Of a DNA stretch of 42,229 bases, positions 1-11,600 are shown one piece after another. The notes beneath the pieces are model-generated. The model ran no database searches. It saw only the letters and a program-made list of their open reading frames with translations, and had not been told where the DNA came from. Source of the stretch: Rhizophagus sp. LPA8_4_AMF (taxonomy: Eukaryota; Glomeromycota; Glomeromycetes; Glomerales; Glomeraceae); the NCBI GenBank assembly GCA_021464525.1, contig JADRCO010000225.1, positions 1 to 42,229 of the forward strand. The letters run 5' to 3'. Made by a program: the position numbers and the translations under genes. Position 1 is the first letter of the stretch. The number at the start of each line of letters is the position of its first letter.

Positions 1-105
1 TTTAGTAATTGATTTTGTACATTTAAATTTGTAATGCTTTTAATTAAATTAATTAAATAAATTGATATTAGTTAATATTAAAAACAGTAATTGAAATTTG
101 AAGAA

Positions 106-255
106 TTTCGCAGTTTTATTTTAAAAATTCTACGCAGATTTTTGGAATCTTGAAGATTTGCGCAGATTTTTATGTTTTTTCTGTACAGCACAGTGGCAGG
201 GTCGCAGAACTGCACAGATCTTTATGTCGCAGAACTGTGCAGATTTTACCCTAAA
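106..255. repeat. Degenerate short repeats in non-coding DNA (1-514)
   Basis: The first 514 bases hold no gene. Between 106 and 255 a short motif of the form cgcaga(actg)tgcagattttt recurs four or five times, with spacers rich in T. It sits about 260 bp upstream of the coiled-coil frame at 515 and may be a subterminal part of that repeat family. No clean unit length or target duplication is visible. Confidence 0.4.
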
Positions 256-514
256 AAGTTTGCCGATGAAATATTACTATAACATTTTGATTTTAGATCA
301 TTCATAGCTTTGGAATGAGAGTTTCATGACTATATATTTTTTGCGCTTATTCTATCTACCTACAAATTTCAAACCGATGTAAATTTTTTTTTTTTCTTAT
401 AAATAAATTATTCTTTTGCCAAGAAAAAAACTTCATGAATTAAATTTACAAAGTGGAATCATGTGAATTTTTTATTTTAAATGCAAATATACAGTGTATA
501 AAATTATTTTGAAA

Positions 515-2775
515 ATGATATCTGAGATTGACTTACTTAGGCAAGAAAATGCCAGATTTATGACTGAGAATGCTGAGTTTAAGGCCAAGTATGATGAAGC
601 TAAGAATGAGATTACAAAGCTAAGGACCAAGCTCAGGAATAGAATCAAGGAATTAAAAAAAGCTAGAATAGATACTGCCATCAAGAATACTAGATGTGAT
701 GCTGAAAATGTTGAGCTTAAGGCTAGAGTTGCAAAGTTGGAAGATTCTAGGCATTCACGAAAGGATTCCTCTCCCAAAAAACCTGCTGACATACCAGACT
801 CCATAGTAGCAAATGAAACAGTACTTGCCAATTCAAAGTCATCAGAGGAAAAGACCATGGACTCTTTCCTGGATGAGATGAATAAAAAAAGAGTTAGTGA
901 TGGAATTAGGCAGAGAAAGTAGGAGGAGAAGCTTGCGAAAGTGAAAACTGTTTTCCTGAAAAGGATAAGCAGGTATCAGTCAACAAAAGGACACTTTGTA
1001 AGGAAAATCAGAAAAAACAAAGGGAAGAATTCATTCAGGAAGTGTTTGAGGGGGGCGGTTACTAAAGTAACCTCAGATGATTCGATACCTTCAGTATCTT
1101 CCTAAAGAGAATCAGATTCAAGCACCAATTGTTCCAATATTATAGATGAACCAGGTTTGAATTCTTTGGATGTTTGCTTAGAGAAAACAATATGAAGCTG
1201 TGATCTCTTGGCAGTAAAAATGAGAATGACAACCTTTTCTCTTTTGTATGAAAAACTTTGTGATGCCATAATTCTTGCTGATCGTGTGATCCAAGAAGCT
1301 ATCTTTTGTTACTGTTAATTTGGAATAGCTCTTATCCAGAGACAAGATGAGATCGCATCTGAAAAACAAGTTGAACTGAAGTCTAATACAGTCAGTAGAA
1401 TTCTAAATATAGAAGTTAAAGTTCAGCTTCCTGCAAGTACTTCTGATGCACTTTTACAGAAAAGAATCGAGCAGGTCAAGAATCTCTATACACTTTTTAA
1501 TGCAATAGGTATGGATAAAATAAATCAAATTCATTCATTCTCCGCTGATTCTATCTCAAAAATGATGTATGAAGATATCCAGTATATTATAGACAATATG
1601 CCTTTTGATTATAATATTCATATGAAGACGCAACTTTGTGAATCGAGTTCATAAAATGATAAGAAAAATTCTGACTTATCACATATCACCAGTTCAGATG
1701 CGCTTATTAAATCTCAGGTTCTCAATAAATCTGCTCTGAAAAAATTTGATACCAAGGTAAAGGTAGTACCACCTATTTCTCAACCCAATATTCCAACTTA
1801 TGACTGCACCTATTTTCGTAACAAAATATTGAATCAATATCCTACTTTATTTAGAGAATTTAGTAGTGAAAATTTTGATTATTATGGAATTACTGATGAG
1901 ACATTATGCCTATTATGCAAATTAGACCATGATGATAAGGAAAGTATAGAAGGTAGATATAAAGCTAGATCTTATTTTATTAAATGTGAATAGCATGAAA
2001 TTGAGGTAACTGCATAGTCTCATTACTCCTTCCTGGTTCTTTGGACTACAAAAAATGATTTAACTATTTTTTTAGAAATATGATAAGAAATATTAGACAG
2101 CTTTCTATCTGGGAATTTTAATTTTTTTTTCAAATGAATAGGTCTATATGAGAAAAAGAGGATTTAAATTAACTCGCAATCATATGAAATTAAGATATGT
2201 TCAAGACTGATAAAATACTAACTTCTGAATATCTGGATTGGCATACCAAATTAAGTGGGTTACCAAATGTTTTGACAGATAAGATTCAATCCAACTTATA
2301 CAAAAAATATAAAAAAAATACTGGGCATGAGCCATGGCAATTATCAGAAGATCGTCTTCTTATAAATTTGAAGCCAGAAACAAAGTATCCTATTTATCTT
2401 CTTCTGAGTAATGTGAAGAAAAAGGGCTTATAACTTTTGAAATTAGACCCAATCCAGAATTAATTATCAAATCTGTGTTAGAGCATTTTACATACTTGAA
2501 ATTCCAAAATAGTTTCAGAGGGATTGATAATTATAATTTTGTATCCGCTCACCCATGAAGCTCATCATGCCCTATTTGTGATAGAAAACATGGAAATTAT
2601 AGATTACATAGCTTATGGTACTGTGAGAATGGGAATCAGTTCCCTTATGATCCTGAATTAGCGAAGTTGTATTCTCAAGATAAGTTGAAATATTGTCTCA
2701 CCTGCAACAGTTCAAGCAATAAATTCAAGTTTACGATTGTAGACCGGACATGTAGACCGATCACCTGAAATGCAC
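515..2775 (+). pseudogene. Remnant of a Rhizophagus-type repeat-family gene (N-terminal coiled coil, C-terminal cysteine cluster)
   Basis: A clear open frame begins at ATG 515 and runs to 922. It is rich in E/K heptads (LRQENARF, NAEFKAKYDEA, NVELKARVAKLED), so it is a coiled coil, followed by a S/K/P-rich linker and the family-like stretch EMNKKRVSDGIRQRK. Further protein-like segments follow on the same strand: about 1460-1610 (KRIEQVKNLYTLFNAIGMDK), about 1798-1990 (NILNQYPTLFREF, LCLLCKLDHDD), 2197-2433 (GHEPWQLSEDRLLINLKPE), and about 2450-2770, which has a CPICDRKHG motif resembling a zinc ribbon and a later CLTC pair. I recall many Rhizophagus proteins with this order but do not know the family's role. 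The gene is old and interrupted in several places, so it is not expected to be functional. Whether it belongs to a transposon is unknown. Confidence 0.55.
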
Positions 2776-3159
2776 AGTACAATATTATTAGCCTTCCTAT
2801 TTATAGTGGTTAAAATTATCAGAGATAATGGATTATAGTTTTTTTTGTGAGTTATTTGCAGATTGATTGATAATACATCGGTAGATCCACTCTTTATTAA
2901 CTGATAAATTCTATTGATTAGAAATGAGAAGAGAATTCACGTATATCATATGATTAGCAGATAGATTCTGCTTCTATTAGTTGAAAGTGTGAAGATTCTT
3001 CATGATTATCATATGACATGGCAGGTAATGCATTTAATCCTTTCTTGCTTATTAATTATACTGTACATAAAAAATTTTGACTTTATTATTAAGTTTTTTT
3101 TTTGAAAAAAAGAAAAACCAACAGGATATGCTATCAGGAAAAGACTGAAAAGCTATTAG

Positions 3160-3355
3160 GGTAAGTTATCTCCCACAGATTGACAGATCAAGGGAGGAGT
3201 AGAACTACTTTGAAAAATGGCATATATTTAGGGAATGGAAGCATGGTTGTAAGATTTGTAAAGAATGCAATCATCATTCACATCTGTATTTCAAAAGGTG
3301 TAAGAAAGTAACAGAAGGAATTTATAAGCGATGTGAATATTCTCAAGTAATTTGA
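3160..3355 (+). pseudogene. Cysteine/histidine-rich fragment, possible zinc-finger remnant
   Basis: On the plus strand this stretch reads in one frame as a short segment containing CKICKECNHHSHL followed by further cysteines (KRCKKV, KRCEYS), a spacing that resembles a zinc finger. There is no start codon or full open frame. It may be the tail of the repeat-family remnant that ends near 2775, or an unrelated fragment. Confidence 0.3.
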
Positions 3356-3359
3356 TCAA

Positions 3360-4750
3360 TAAAGTAATGATGCAAATTTAACAGACATTTTATAATTTTT
3401 TTGCATGGAGTGAATAATGAGATTGTGTGAAGCAATGTGTGTGCTATTATTTTTTTGATCAAATTTAAAATTGTAGCTTGATAAATAAACGCACAGTAAT
3501 GTTATATATATATCACAGGAACAAGTAATTGCACAAAATAATTTATTCTCAAAATTATGTATAGCCCCTTAATGATCTTTATATATGAATAGCATTAAAT
3601 TCTTTATTATTTAATTAAGGGGATGCTGTTAATCAGATTTTTGCAATACGTAATTTTTCCACAAGTGTGTTCTAAGATCGATCCTGCAAATTGTATAAAA
3701 AGGTAATGTTCTAGTTAGTAAATCTTTTTATCTGCCTTGTACGAATATAAGAAAGAATTAAGGAAAAATCAAATGAACCTGTATATTCTGCAAAGTAAAT
3801 AATAAAGTAGGTTAGTTTATTGCTTGGCTAGCTTCTTGAAATATGTTATCACGATCTTAATCAATTTTCCGTTATAGATGTTCCATAATAAAATGGACAT
3901 ATTGCTCTTGTTATATATCGGCATTTTGATCTTTGCTCATCATGCGTATCTAATCTAATCGAATCCACGTATCTCATCAGCACAGTAAAATTGCTGTGGC
4001 TTTCCTATCATCTAATTTTCAGTATCAACAAAATTTGGCGTAGTATCATACTGGCGATAAAAAAATCAATATCAGTCACTGGTCATTTCCAGAATCAGGG
4101 GGTCAAATGGATTTACTAATTAAATATGCAGCTTATTAATCACTTTTTTTACTATGATTTATTAGTAAATACTCAAATTTCTGATTTTTCATCACATGTA
4201 AACTTTGATTTTTATCCAATAAATATGCATAAAAAATTTTTTTTTCTTACTGTTCAAGTTCTAACTGACGCGCCGATATAGTTTTCCAAGGGTTGTTTAT
4301 TAATAATAAGTTAGAAGAATCTCTTCTTGAAGTTGGCAACTTTTTTGTTAAAATACTATAAATTTACAAATAAATAGAATATTTTGCAGACTATAAAAGC
4401 AAGTTTACCCTTTAAAATTATATTACTTTTATTTAAGATCTTGTTTTTAAACAAAAATAATGTTATTTTAGAAGTTAGTGGCTGTCATATAAATCTGATG
4501 TAGGAGAAGGATAATAGAACAAAGTTATTGATTAGTGAATATTATTCTGAAACATGTAATTAGAAATTTATTTAAAAATTAAATTATTGATTTGTTTTTA
4601 ATAAAAATTATATAAAAAAGTTGTTTAAAAATGTCTGTAAACTAAACGTTTTTCGGGTCTGACGCTTACTGATGTATAATAAAGAATTCACCTTTTCAGC
4701 TGTTTCTCAACAACGTACATATAAACTTCTAACCAAATTTTACAACAATA
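3360..4750. other. Long non-coding stretch, no gene seen
   Basis: I find no frame with coding character on either strand. A small inverted repeat (agccccttaat near 3564 against attaaggggatgct near 3620) could form a hairpin of about 70 bp. The rest is AT-rich unique-looking DNA between two repeat remnants. Confidence 0.5.
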
Positions 4751-4754
4751 CAAC

Positions 4755-6413
4755 TATACTAATGGTTGACTTATCACGTAAAAATCTTTTATTGAAATAG
4801 CAAGTGGCATGTAAAGAACATTGCCATGCTACCGATCATCAACTGCTGGTAGATTTTAAATGAAATATAAAATAAATTAATATGTACATAAAAAATAAAA
4901 TAATTACTTCATTAAAGTAAGCATCCACTTCATCCCAAAAAGTGTCAAATTTGGTTCCTTTAAATCCATTATTTTGGCACAAATCACATATAATTGATGG
5001 GTCTTCCATTGCTAACATAAGACGAAGTCGTTTCTCTAGTTCTTTACTAATATTATTTGATGTTACAGTAACATCACCAGTCAAATCATAATATAAAATA
5101 CATAAAATAGCAGGTGTAATTGTTTTAACTAATGAATACTATATTTGAAATCAAAACATTAATTATGATATATTTTTAATAAAATAATCAATGCAATATC
5201 TACTGACCTTTTTTAATACATTTTTTTGCATTTGTTGACTGAAATACTGTGGGAATCTTTCTTGAATGGTTGCAATTACACGTGCATGTGCAATTTATGA
5301 TCGCTCTTCTGGATTAGATGAAACTTTTCAGATATAGTTAATTGTACCAAGATAATTTTCTTGGTAATACCAATATAAGGTAACAGGAAATTGTATCTGA
5401 AAATCTCTAATATAATTATACCGTTGTATTGCATCTTTAGGTAAAAAACTTTTCAAATTAACTTCAGTATAATAATTAATATGCAATAAATGATCTTGTA
5501 GTTGTTTATATTGTGCATCAATCTTTCAACAGAAATCAATTGTATATACTTTTAGATCATTGGATGGGTGATGCGCTGGTGTATCACTTGAATGTATTTG
5601 TTTCATGGCTTTGTTAATTTGTTCTAAATTACTTGCATATTTTTGCATTGAAGATGTTAAAACAAAAACTTCTTCAATAATATTACTTTAGTACTCACTA
5701 GTTGCCCAAGGTTGTGCTGCTGATAATTCTAATGAGGAAACTAGTTGTTCAAGTTTGTCATGCATAAGACTATATTTGGTATGTTTTCCAGTAACATAAA
5801 AGATATTGTAATGTTGATCTTGCCGATATTGATCTAATTCATTGAATAATTTTTCAAGTGAAAGTGATTATTCTATGAATTTTGTACGATGTGGATCTAT
5901 ATACCATAATACTGCAGTTAAACATTCAACAAAACTCTTTCCAAGAGTATTATGTATTCCACTTTTTCATCCAACCTCTTTATTTTATAGTAATTTAATA
6001 ATATCATTATATAGTAAGTCTTGGCAAGTATCTTCTTTTTTCTGTTCTGGAAGACAAACAAGTTATAAATTTCTCATAAGTAATTCAAATGTATTTGGTC
6101 CTTAAGATTTTTGAATACTAGCCTCTGTTATTTTTAAAACAAATTTAATATGAGTAAATTTTAACTCAAATAGCATCGTTATATCACCTTCCAGTCCTTT
6201 TTCTATATAAACCCACTTTTCTGAAGGCTTTCTTAAAAACACTTGAACGCCATAATTCTCAAACTGTTCATTTGTTGCTGCATTAAAAAAATCATGAAAC
6301 TGAAGGCTATCTGTTGGTAATACCTTTACAACCTTATCTGAAATAACAGTCTTTGCTTTTTTAAGTACATATACAACAAAGAAATCCATTTTGTGTGACA
6401 GAATATCAAACAT
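4755..6413 (-). pseudogene. Remnant of a second Rhizophagus-type repeat-family gene
   Basis: Read on the minus strand from 6413 downward there is a series of protein-like blocks. The first (6102-6413) includes KMDFFVVYVLKKAKTVISDK and RKPSEKWVYIEKGLEGDI. A central block (about 5250-5620) includes HPSNDLKVYTIDFC, QYKQLQDHLLHINYYTEVNL and KDAIQRYNYIRDF. The last (4920-5084) includes LAMEDPSIICDLCQNNGFKG and KFDTFWDEVDAYFNEV. The reading then passes through a probable intron of about 60 nt (GTAATT donor just below 4920, acceptor near 4856) into HGNVLYMPLAISIKDF at about 4770-4840. I remember this order of blocks from repeated Rhizophagus hypothetical proteins, some next to transposase-like regions, but cannot name the enzyme. 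The copy is interrupted in several places. Confidence 0.5.
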
Positions 6414-6830
6414 TGTAACGTGAAGAATTTATATACTAGAGGAAGATCTGTATTGTACAATTTGCACATGATTTTATATGATGATCCTAATTTATGTTTT
6501 AGTACTAACCAACACGATGATAAAATTACTATCACATGATCATATTATATATGTTGTTAATTGACCTTTTATTTGGGTAAAGAGAAGAGGAGGGTTATGT
6601 TAAACAAAGTATTGAATTGAACGGCCTTATGTAAATTTAATAAAGTTTTTTGTAATAAATTTAAAATTTTTAGATAAAAAATATATAATGCATTTATTTA
6701 ATATGTATAAAAAATTTTGAAAAAAAAAATAAAACTGCTGCAAAACAAAAAAAATAATATAACAATATAACAATGAATAAATTTTCATTTATTTAAACTA
6801 AATAATTGATTTTTTTTTTAATTTGATTTA
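6414..6830. other. AT-rich spacer between two minus-strand remnants
   Basis: This stretch is made of A/T runs, including homopolymers near 6721-6760 and 6806-6822. No coding frame, tRNA or terminal repeat that I could pair with another end is visible. Confidence 0.5.
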
Positions 6831-7410
6831 TCAAAATTTGAAATAATTGGATTTAAAGAAGCTTTTAAGTTTTAACATAAAGATGAAAGTCTCTGTTTTC
6901 TTAATATTACTTATTTCTTCAATACTCCAGTATTTATTACAAATTCTTTCAGTTAATTCTGCTACAGTAAGTCTTCTATCTTCAGCTTCCTTTAACTGTT
7001 TTGTCTGTATAAATTCTATTATTGATTTACAACTTTCATATATTTCATAGCTACATTCATCAAACATTCCCTAAAACATTTTCCATGCATCAACGGTTAA
7101 TAATTTAACGCTTTTATAAAGGTGTTTGTGAAAAATATGCTTACACAGTAGTAAATATCTATTTCGAAACAGATAGTGACAATTAAGTAAGAATAATCCC
7201 AGTGCACCTTTACCTTTCTCAATACGGTCCATTACAGCACAAGCCTTCTTAACAAGTAGCTGTTGAAGAGAAAGAAAAACTTGTGAATTTCTTTGATAAT
7301 ATCATCATCTACACCATAGGCAGATATTTTTTTTGTACAAAATTCAAATGCAGCTCTTTTAGAATCAGATCTCTTTTTATGATCAATATCAATAATGTTA
7401 TACACAGCAC

Positions 7411-7487
7411 CTAAAATAGGGAAAAAAAGAGAATTTTAATAGAGAAAAATGGAAGTAAACGAATAAATGAAAAAAACGTGGACATAC
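7411..7487 (-). other. Intron inside the MULE transposase gene
   Basis: On the minus strand a GTATGT donor lies directly after the LTSSSHSLIG block and a TTTTAG acceptor lies directly before GAVYNIIDIDHKK. Removal of 77 nt joins the two blocks in frame, which fits the continuous protein I remember for this transposase family. The intron carries the short T-rich 3' end typical of the other genes in the window. Confidence 0.65.
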
Positions 7488-8130
7488 CAATTAAACTGTG
7501 TGATGATGATGTTAATCTTTTCAATTCACAGTGGTAGGATTGCAGCAGATTCGTAGACATAATCTGAAGAAGTAGAAAAGAATGTTAGAGCGCTCTCAAA
7601 GCCCATTATTGTGTATTTTTCATATAATTCCTTTTGATGTAATTTTAAATAGCAGGAATAGCACAATTACTAATGGCTTCTTGTATAAGATTTTTACAGT
7701 CAACTTTGGTTCTTTTGTGCATCATCGCGTTCATAATTCCATGAGTTTTTTTTTTGTAAATTTTTGTCATCCATGTTCTCATCATATGTACAATACAAAG
7801 GATTATTTCACATTCTTGTTCGCTAGTACTGATTCTGAAAAAAGCATTCCTGATACCTTTTGCCTCAATCCTACTTTGATCTAAAAAAATATAACGAGAA
7901 ATCCAGTGACAAAAGCTATTTTGAATTATTTTTAATGCTTCTGAAACAGTATCGCAATTTTCGTTACTCCAAAAAAATGAGAATTCACATCCCAGCATCT
8001 GTAATTATCACAAATATATAGAGTGAAGAGCCACCAGTCATATTTATTTGTCTTATGGGTCAAGTTGATAAGTGTCAGCCATCTGTAATGCTAGAGATTT
8101 TCAAGTTGTATTGGGTGTGTGAATACAATG

Positions 8131-8454
8131 CCTCTGGTAGGACCCCGAATAATACTAATACAACTCACAAGTGAACTTTAAATACCAAAGTAAAATACAT
8201 TTTATGGTATAGTTCTGTCAATATTGAAGCTAGAAATGTGGGTTTGCTATCATTAGAATCCTCTCATCGAGACGAATCCAATGATATAAAGAACATTAAA
8301 ATCGAATCACTGGTTGTGTTAAAAACAGGGGTATGTAGGATAATGGAATTTTAAAAATACCCCTGTAATACGCAACTTTTGAAAAATTTTAATATAAACT
8401 CTAAGCAAACTCAAATGTGAGTTGTATCAGTATTGTTTGGGGTCCTCCTCTGGT
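8131..8454. mobile_element. Non-autonomous MITE (308 bp) with 8-bp target-site duplication, nested in the MULE
   Basis: The element spans 8139-8446 and is flanked on both sides by the identical octamer CCTCTGGT (8131-8138 and 8447-8454). Its ends are inverted repeats starting AGGACCCC; over the first 36 bases the two arms agree at 31. Excising the element with one copy of the octamer restores the transposase reading ...STRGIVFTHPIQLE..., so the insertion is real and went into a coding MULE. An 8-bp duplication fits hAT-type mobilisation; a Mutator-type would be 9 bp. The interior has no coding frame but holds a small hairpin (caggggtat / atacccctg, about 8327-8371). The mismatches between arms show it is not recent. 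Confidence 0.85.
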
Positions 8455-9160
8455 GGACTTGGTAGACTTGGTGGACTGATAGGAAGCATGATAACTTTCA
8501 ACACAGTATCCTTTTTCTATTAAAAAGGATATGGAATTTAAAATATCTGATCTTAAATCAGAATTGCAAAGAAGGTGAGCTTCCACAGGTTCACGAATCT
8601 TGTATTTAATATTAGATATTTCTTTGCATTTCAGCTTGCTCGCACTTTTGCAAGATCCAATTCAGTTGCGTACTCTTTAATGGCAGAAGTAATCACTGAA
8701 GAAGGATAATTTTTTGCTGCTTTGTTTTCACTAAATTCTGAACAGCTTGAGAACGTTTGATTCTATCTGAATCTAATAATGTATGCATGTGATTAGGAGA
8801 GTCTTTATAGCATTCGACTCTAACCATTTTTAATGAGACTAGCCACAAAACTCTAATTTTAGCAGAACATAATTTGGATGGTTGAATTTTTGTTATTTGG
8901 CGCTTTTCAATCAGAATATTTTCTTTGTTTCATAAACTTGAGTTCCAGTGTTTTGTAAGTCAGCAGGTAAATACTTTTCAAATATCACCATTTTTTTATT
9001 TGTATGAATTCCACTGTGTCCAGATATTCAAAACTAAAGACCATTAATTTTTGTCAAAATCTTTCATCAGGATTTCCAAAGAATAACCTACATCAAAAAG
9101 CAAACTCCGTTTTTCATTTGCTACCAGCCTAATAGTATCAGATACTTCTGCTGTTTCTAT

Positions 9161-9689
9161 TTATTTTTCTTCGTTTATTTTCCTTCTCTTTTTTTTACTC
9201 TGTTTTTGTTTATTTTTTTGTTATTTAATGGTCTTTTTGTCTTTAAAACTCTTTTATCGTTAAAAGATTACATAGTGTTTATTATAATAAGTCAACAATA
9301 ATACAATAATAAAAGAAAAAAATAAATAAATAAAAATTTTTTTTTGGGAAAAAATTCATATGATAATAAGCAAAAAGGATCAATTACTGATCAATTACGA
9401 TTGATAACTATACAGACCAATTACGATCATTGATAAGATCACGTAATTTGCCTCTGCTTTAGACGAGTCCCTTATATGATAATGATGATTATACAAAGTT
9501 CATAATTCTGGCCAGAATTATGATTTATAGGATATAATTTTAGTAACAGCCAATTAGAATTTCAGAAAAGTTTCAGCATTTCAGAAAAGTTTCAAAAAAA
9601 TTCTGAACCTGAAACTAGTTTCAGAATTCAGAAATAGTTTCAGGTGGTACCATTAATATGAACTATTGAATGAAGAGAAATATTGGGAT
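9161..9689. repeat. Spacer with clustered ttcagaaa/gtttca motif
   Basis: There is no gene. From about 9560 to 9650 the sequence alternates variants of ttcagaaaagtttca five or six times, partly palindromic (gaaact/agtttc). A second patch at 9378-9445 repeats 'tgatcaattacga' variants. Both look like decayed tandem duplications bordering the Gypsy fossil. Confidence 0.4.
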
Positions 9690-11033
9690 ATGGTAAAATC
9701 ATTCAAGGAGTGTCAGAACATATATAATAACACAGAAAAATATAAAAAGGTACAAATTAAGAATGATAACAAAAGTTGGGAGAAAATATATCAAGAAATT
9801 AAAAATTTTATAGATGGATAAAGAAGAATATAATAGGATAGTCAAAAATATTGAAAGAGAAGAAAAGTATATTATTAAAAAGAAGTTATTACATAAAATC
9901 AAGAAAGATGGGATAGTAAGAGTAATTAGAAAATACGAATTTGAGGGATTAATGTTTATGATACATAATCATGAATTATCAGTACATTTTGGGATTAAGA
10001 TGATACAGGATAAGATAAGAGAAAAGTATTACTGGAAAAATATGGCAAAAAATATAAAGACATATATGAAATCATATGACAGTTGTCAAAGAAAAGGAAA
10101 ACTGGTGAGAAAGAATGAATTACATCCAATCAAAGTTAAAGAACTATTTTATCAAATTAGGATAGATTTTGTGAGACCATTACTAGTAACTGAATCAGGG
10201 AATAAATATATCATAGTAACTATAGATTATTTTACGAAGTGACCAAAAGCTAAAGCAGTAAAAACGGATAATACTAAAGAGGTAGCAATGTTTATCTATG
10301 AAGACATAATATGTAGACATATATATCCGCAGAAAATAATAAGCGATAGGAAACACATTTTAATAACAAGATGGTAGAAGAACTAATGAAGAAATTTAAG
10401 ATTAAACATCGATTTTCAACAAGTTATCATCCAAAAACAAATGGATTAATTGAGAGATTTAACAAAATATTGTGTAAATCATTAGCAAAATTAGAAGAAA
10501 ATAATAATTGGGATAACAAAATAGCATCAGTGTTATTTGCATATAGTGATAAATAACAGGAATCAATTAAGTTGAAACTATTTTATATAACCTACAGAAG
10601 TGAAGCACGATTACCAATGGATAATAACCATATAGAAGGGGAACAAATGAATCAGTTAATTGAAAAATTGCCTAGGATTAGAAGTAAAACATATGATAAA
10701 ATTGGTAAAAGTCAAATAAAACAGAAAAAGTATTATGATAAAAGAATAAGAGAAAGAAGTTATTCCAAATAGGGGATAAAATATTGTTATATGACGCAGC
10801 TAAAGAAAAGCAATGGTCAGGAAAACTAGAAGAAAAATGGAAAGGACCATATTACATATATGAAATATTGTTGAATAGATCGTACTGTATAAGATTAAGG
10901 AATTGAATGGAAAAATAAGAAAAACACCAATTAATGGAAAATTATTGAAGCAATATTTTGATAAGAATAAGTGGGAACCAATAGTTTTTATTTAGAATTT
11001 GAAGGGACTCAAATTTTCTTGAGGGGGATAATT
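9690..11033 (+). mobile_element. Broken Ty3/Gypsy LTR retrotransposon, 3' part (integrase region)
   Basis: This is a retroelement fossil. Visible parts, in order, are the H2C2-type integrase zinc-binding region (about 9940-10130), the integrase catalytic core (about 10130-10560), and the integrase C-terminal part with the conserved KWKGPYYIYE segment and a WEP ending near 10980. A purine-rich tract (tgagggggat, about 11020-11030) lies just before a TG that could start the 3' LTR. Gag, protease, reverse transcriptase and the 5' LTR are absent from the window, so it is a truncated copy. It has several breaks and is not functional. The family assignment rests on remembered Rhizophagus Gypsy-like integrases. 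Confidence 0.75.
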
Positions 11034-11600
11034 TGTAGTGGTAGAAATTCATATTAAGTATTAGTAATTTTTAGTTAAGGTGATTGGTAGTTAGCCTAGT
11101 TTAAGGATGAATATAAAAGATAGGTCAAAGGAGGGATCATGTAATAAGAAAATAAGTGTGTCACAAATATTACACTAATTATCACAAAAGGAAATTTATG
11201 AAACTAAAGTAGTATGAATTAGCAAATAAGAAAATCTGTGTAACTAAAATTACCTAAAAGGAAAATATCTAGGAATACATAGGAACGGTAGTACCATTGA
11301 AATGACACATTACAAAAATGATATTGGAGAAGAATTGAAAATTCAAAGATGAAAAAGAAAGGGAAGCGAAGAATTAAAGGTGAAAAAATTAGAATAGATA
11401 GGAAGAAGGAGTTAAAGATGGGAAAATAGATGGGAAAATAGATGTTAGATTTGAAAATAGATGGAAGATCTGTAGTAGTGAATTGATAATGATATAATAA
11501 TGATATAATAACCTGTAGAAAATGCATTTCTGAAATATGTGACAGGTCCCGCCAAAATGTCAAATTATCTGCCTGACCATACAAACAGAGACAAGAATTT
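11034..11600 (+). repeat. Candidate 3' LTR of the Gypsy fossil
   Basis: The sequence starts TGTAGTGG immediately after the polypurine tract. It has a TATA-like box (tataaaag, about 11111-11118) where U3 would end and a purine-rich later half. No second LTR copy is in the window, so the right boundary is a guess. Confidence 0.4.

Larger units (their letters stand above)
6834..9160 (-). mobile_element. Degraded Mutator-like (MULE) DNA transposon, transposase gene
   Basis: On the minus strand the blocks follow MULE order. About 8930-8700 is an N-terminal DNA-binding region with a C..HxH zinc motif (KLCSAKIRVLW, SPNHMHTL). Then come TRGIVFTHPIQLE and WLTLINLTHKTNKYDW (8040-8130), a long block 7645-7998 with YIFLDQSRIEAKGIRNAF, CEIILCIVHMMRTW and KIYKKKTHGIMNAMMHKRTK, then TNLLQSYHCELKRLTSSSH (about 7510-7560). 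Last are a SWIM-like finger (LFRNRYLLLCKHIFH, about 7120-7190) and a C-terminal tail ending with NKYWSIEEIS near 6900. The family expects Asp, Asp and Glu as catalytic residues. Here they read Asn (codon 8064-8066), Asp (7879-7881) and Gln (7540-7542). The SWIM C-x-C reads C-x-Y. Stops and frame changes are scattered through it. It is certainly inactive. I could not find its terminal inverted repeats. Confidence 0.8.

Noticed and set aside
472-858. 128-codon minus-strand open frame
   Set aside because: It is the antisense shadow of the coiled-coil frame at 515-922; its serine/leucine-rich content is what the reverse of an E/K-rich coil gives.
5842-6105. 87-codon plus-strand open frame
   Set aside because: Antisense of the minus-strand repeat-family remnant; no independent support.
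7582-7884. 100-codon plus-strand open frame
   Set aside because: Antisense of the MULE transposase core, which has clear family motifs on the other strand.
11219-11584. 121-codon minus-strand open frame rich in F/L/I
   Set aside because: It lies antisense in the purine-rich candidate LTR; the hydrophobic content is a composition effect.
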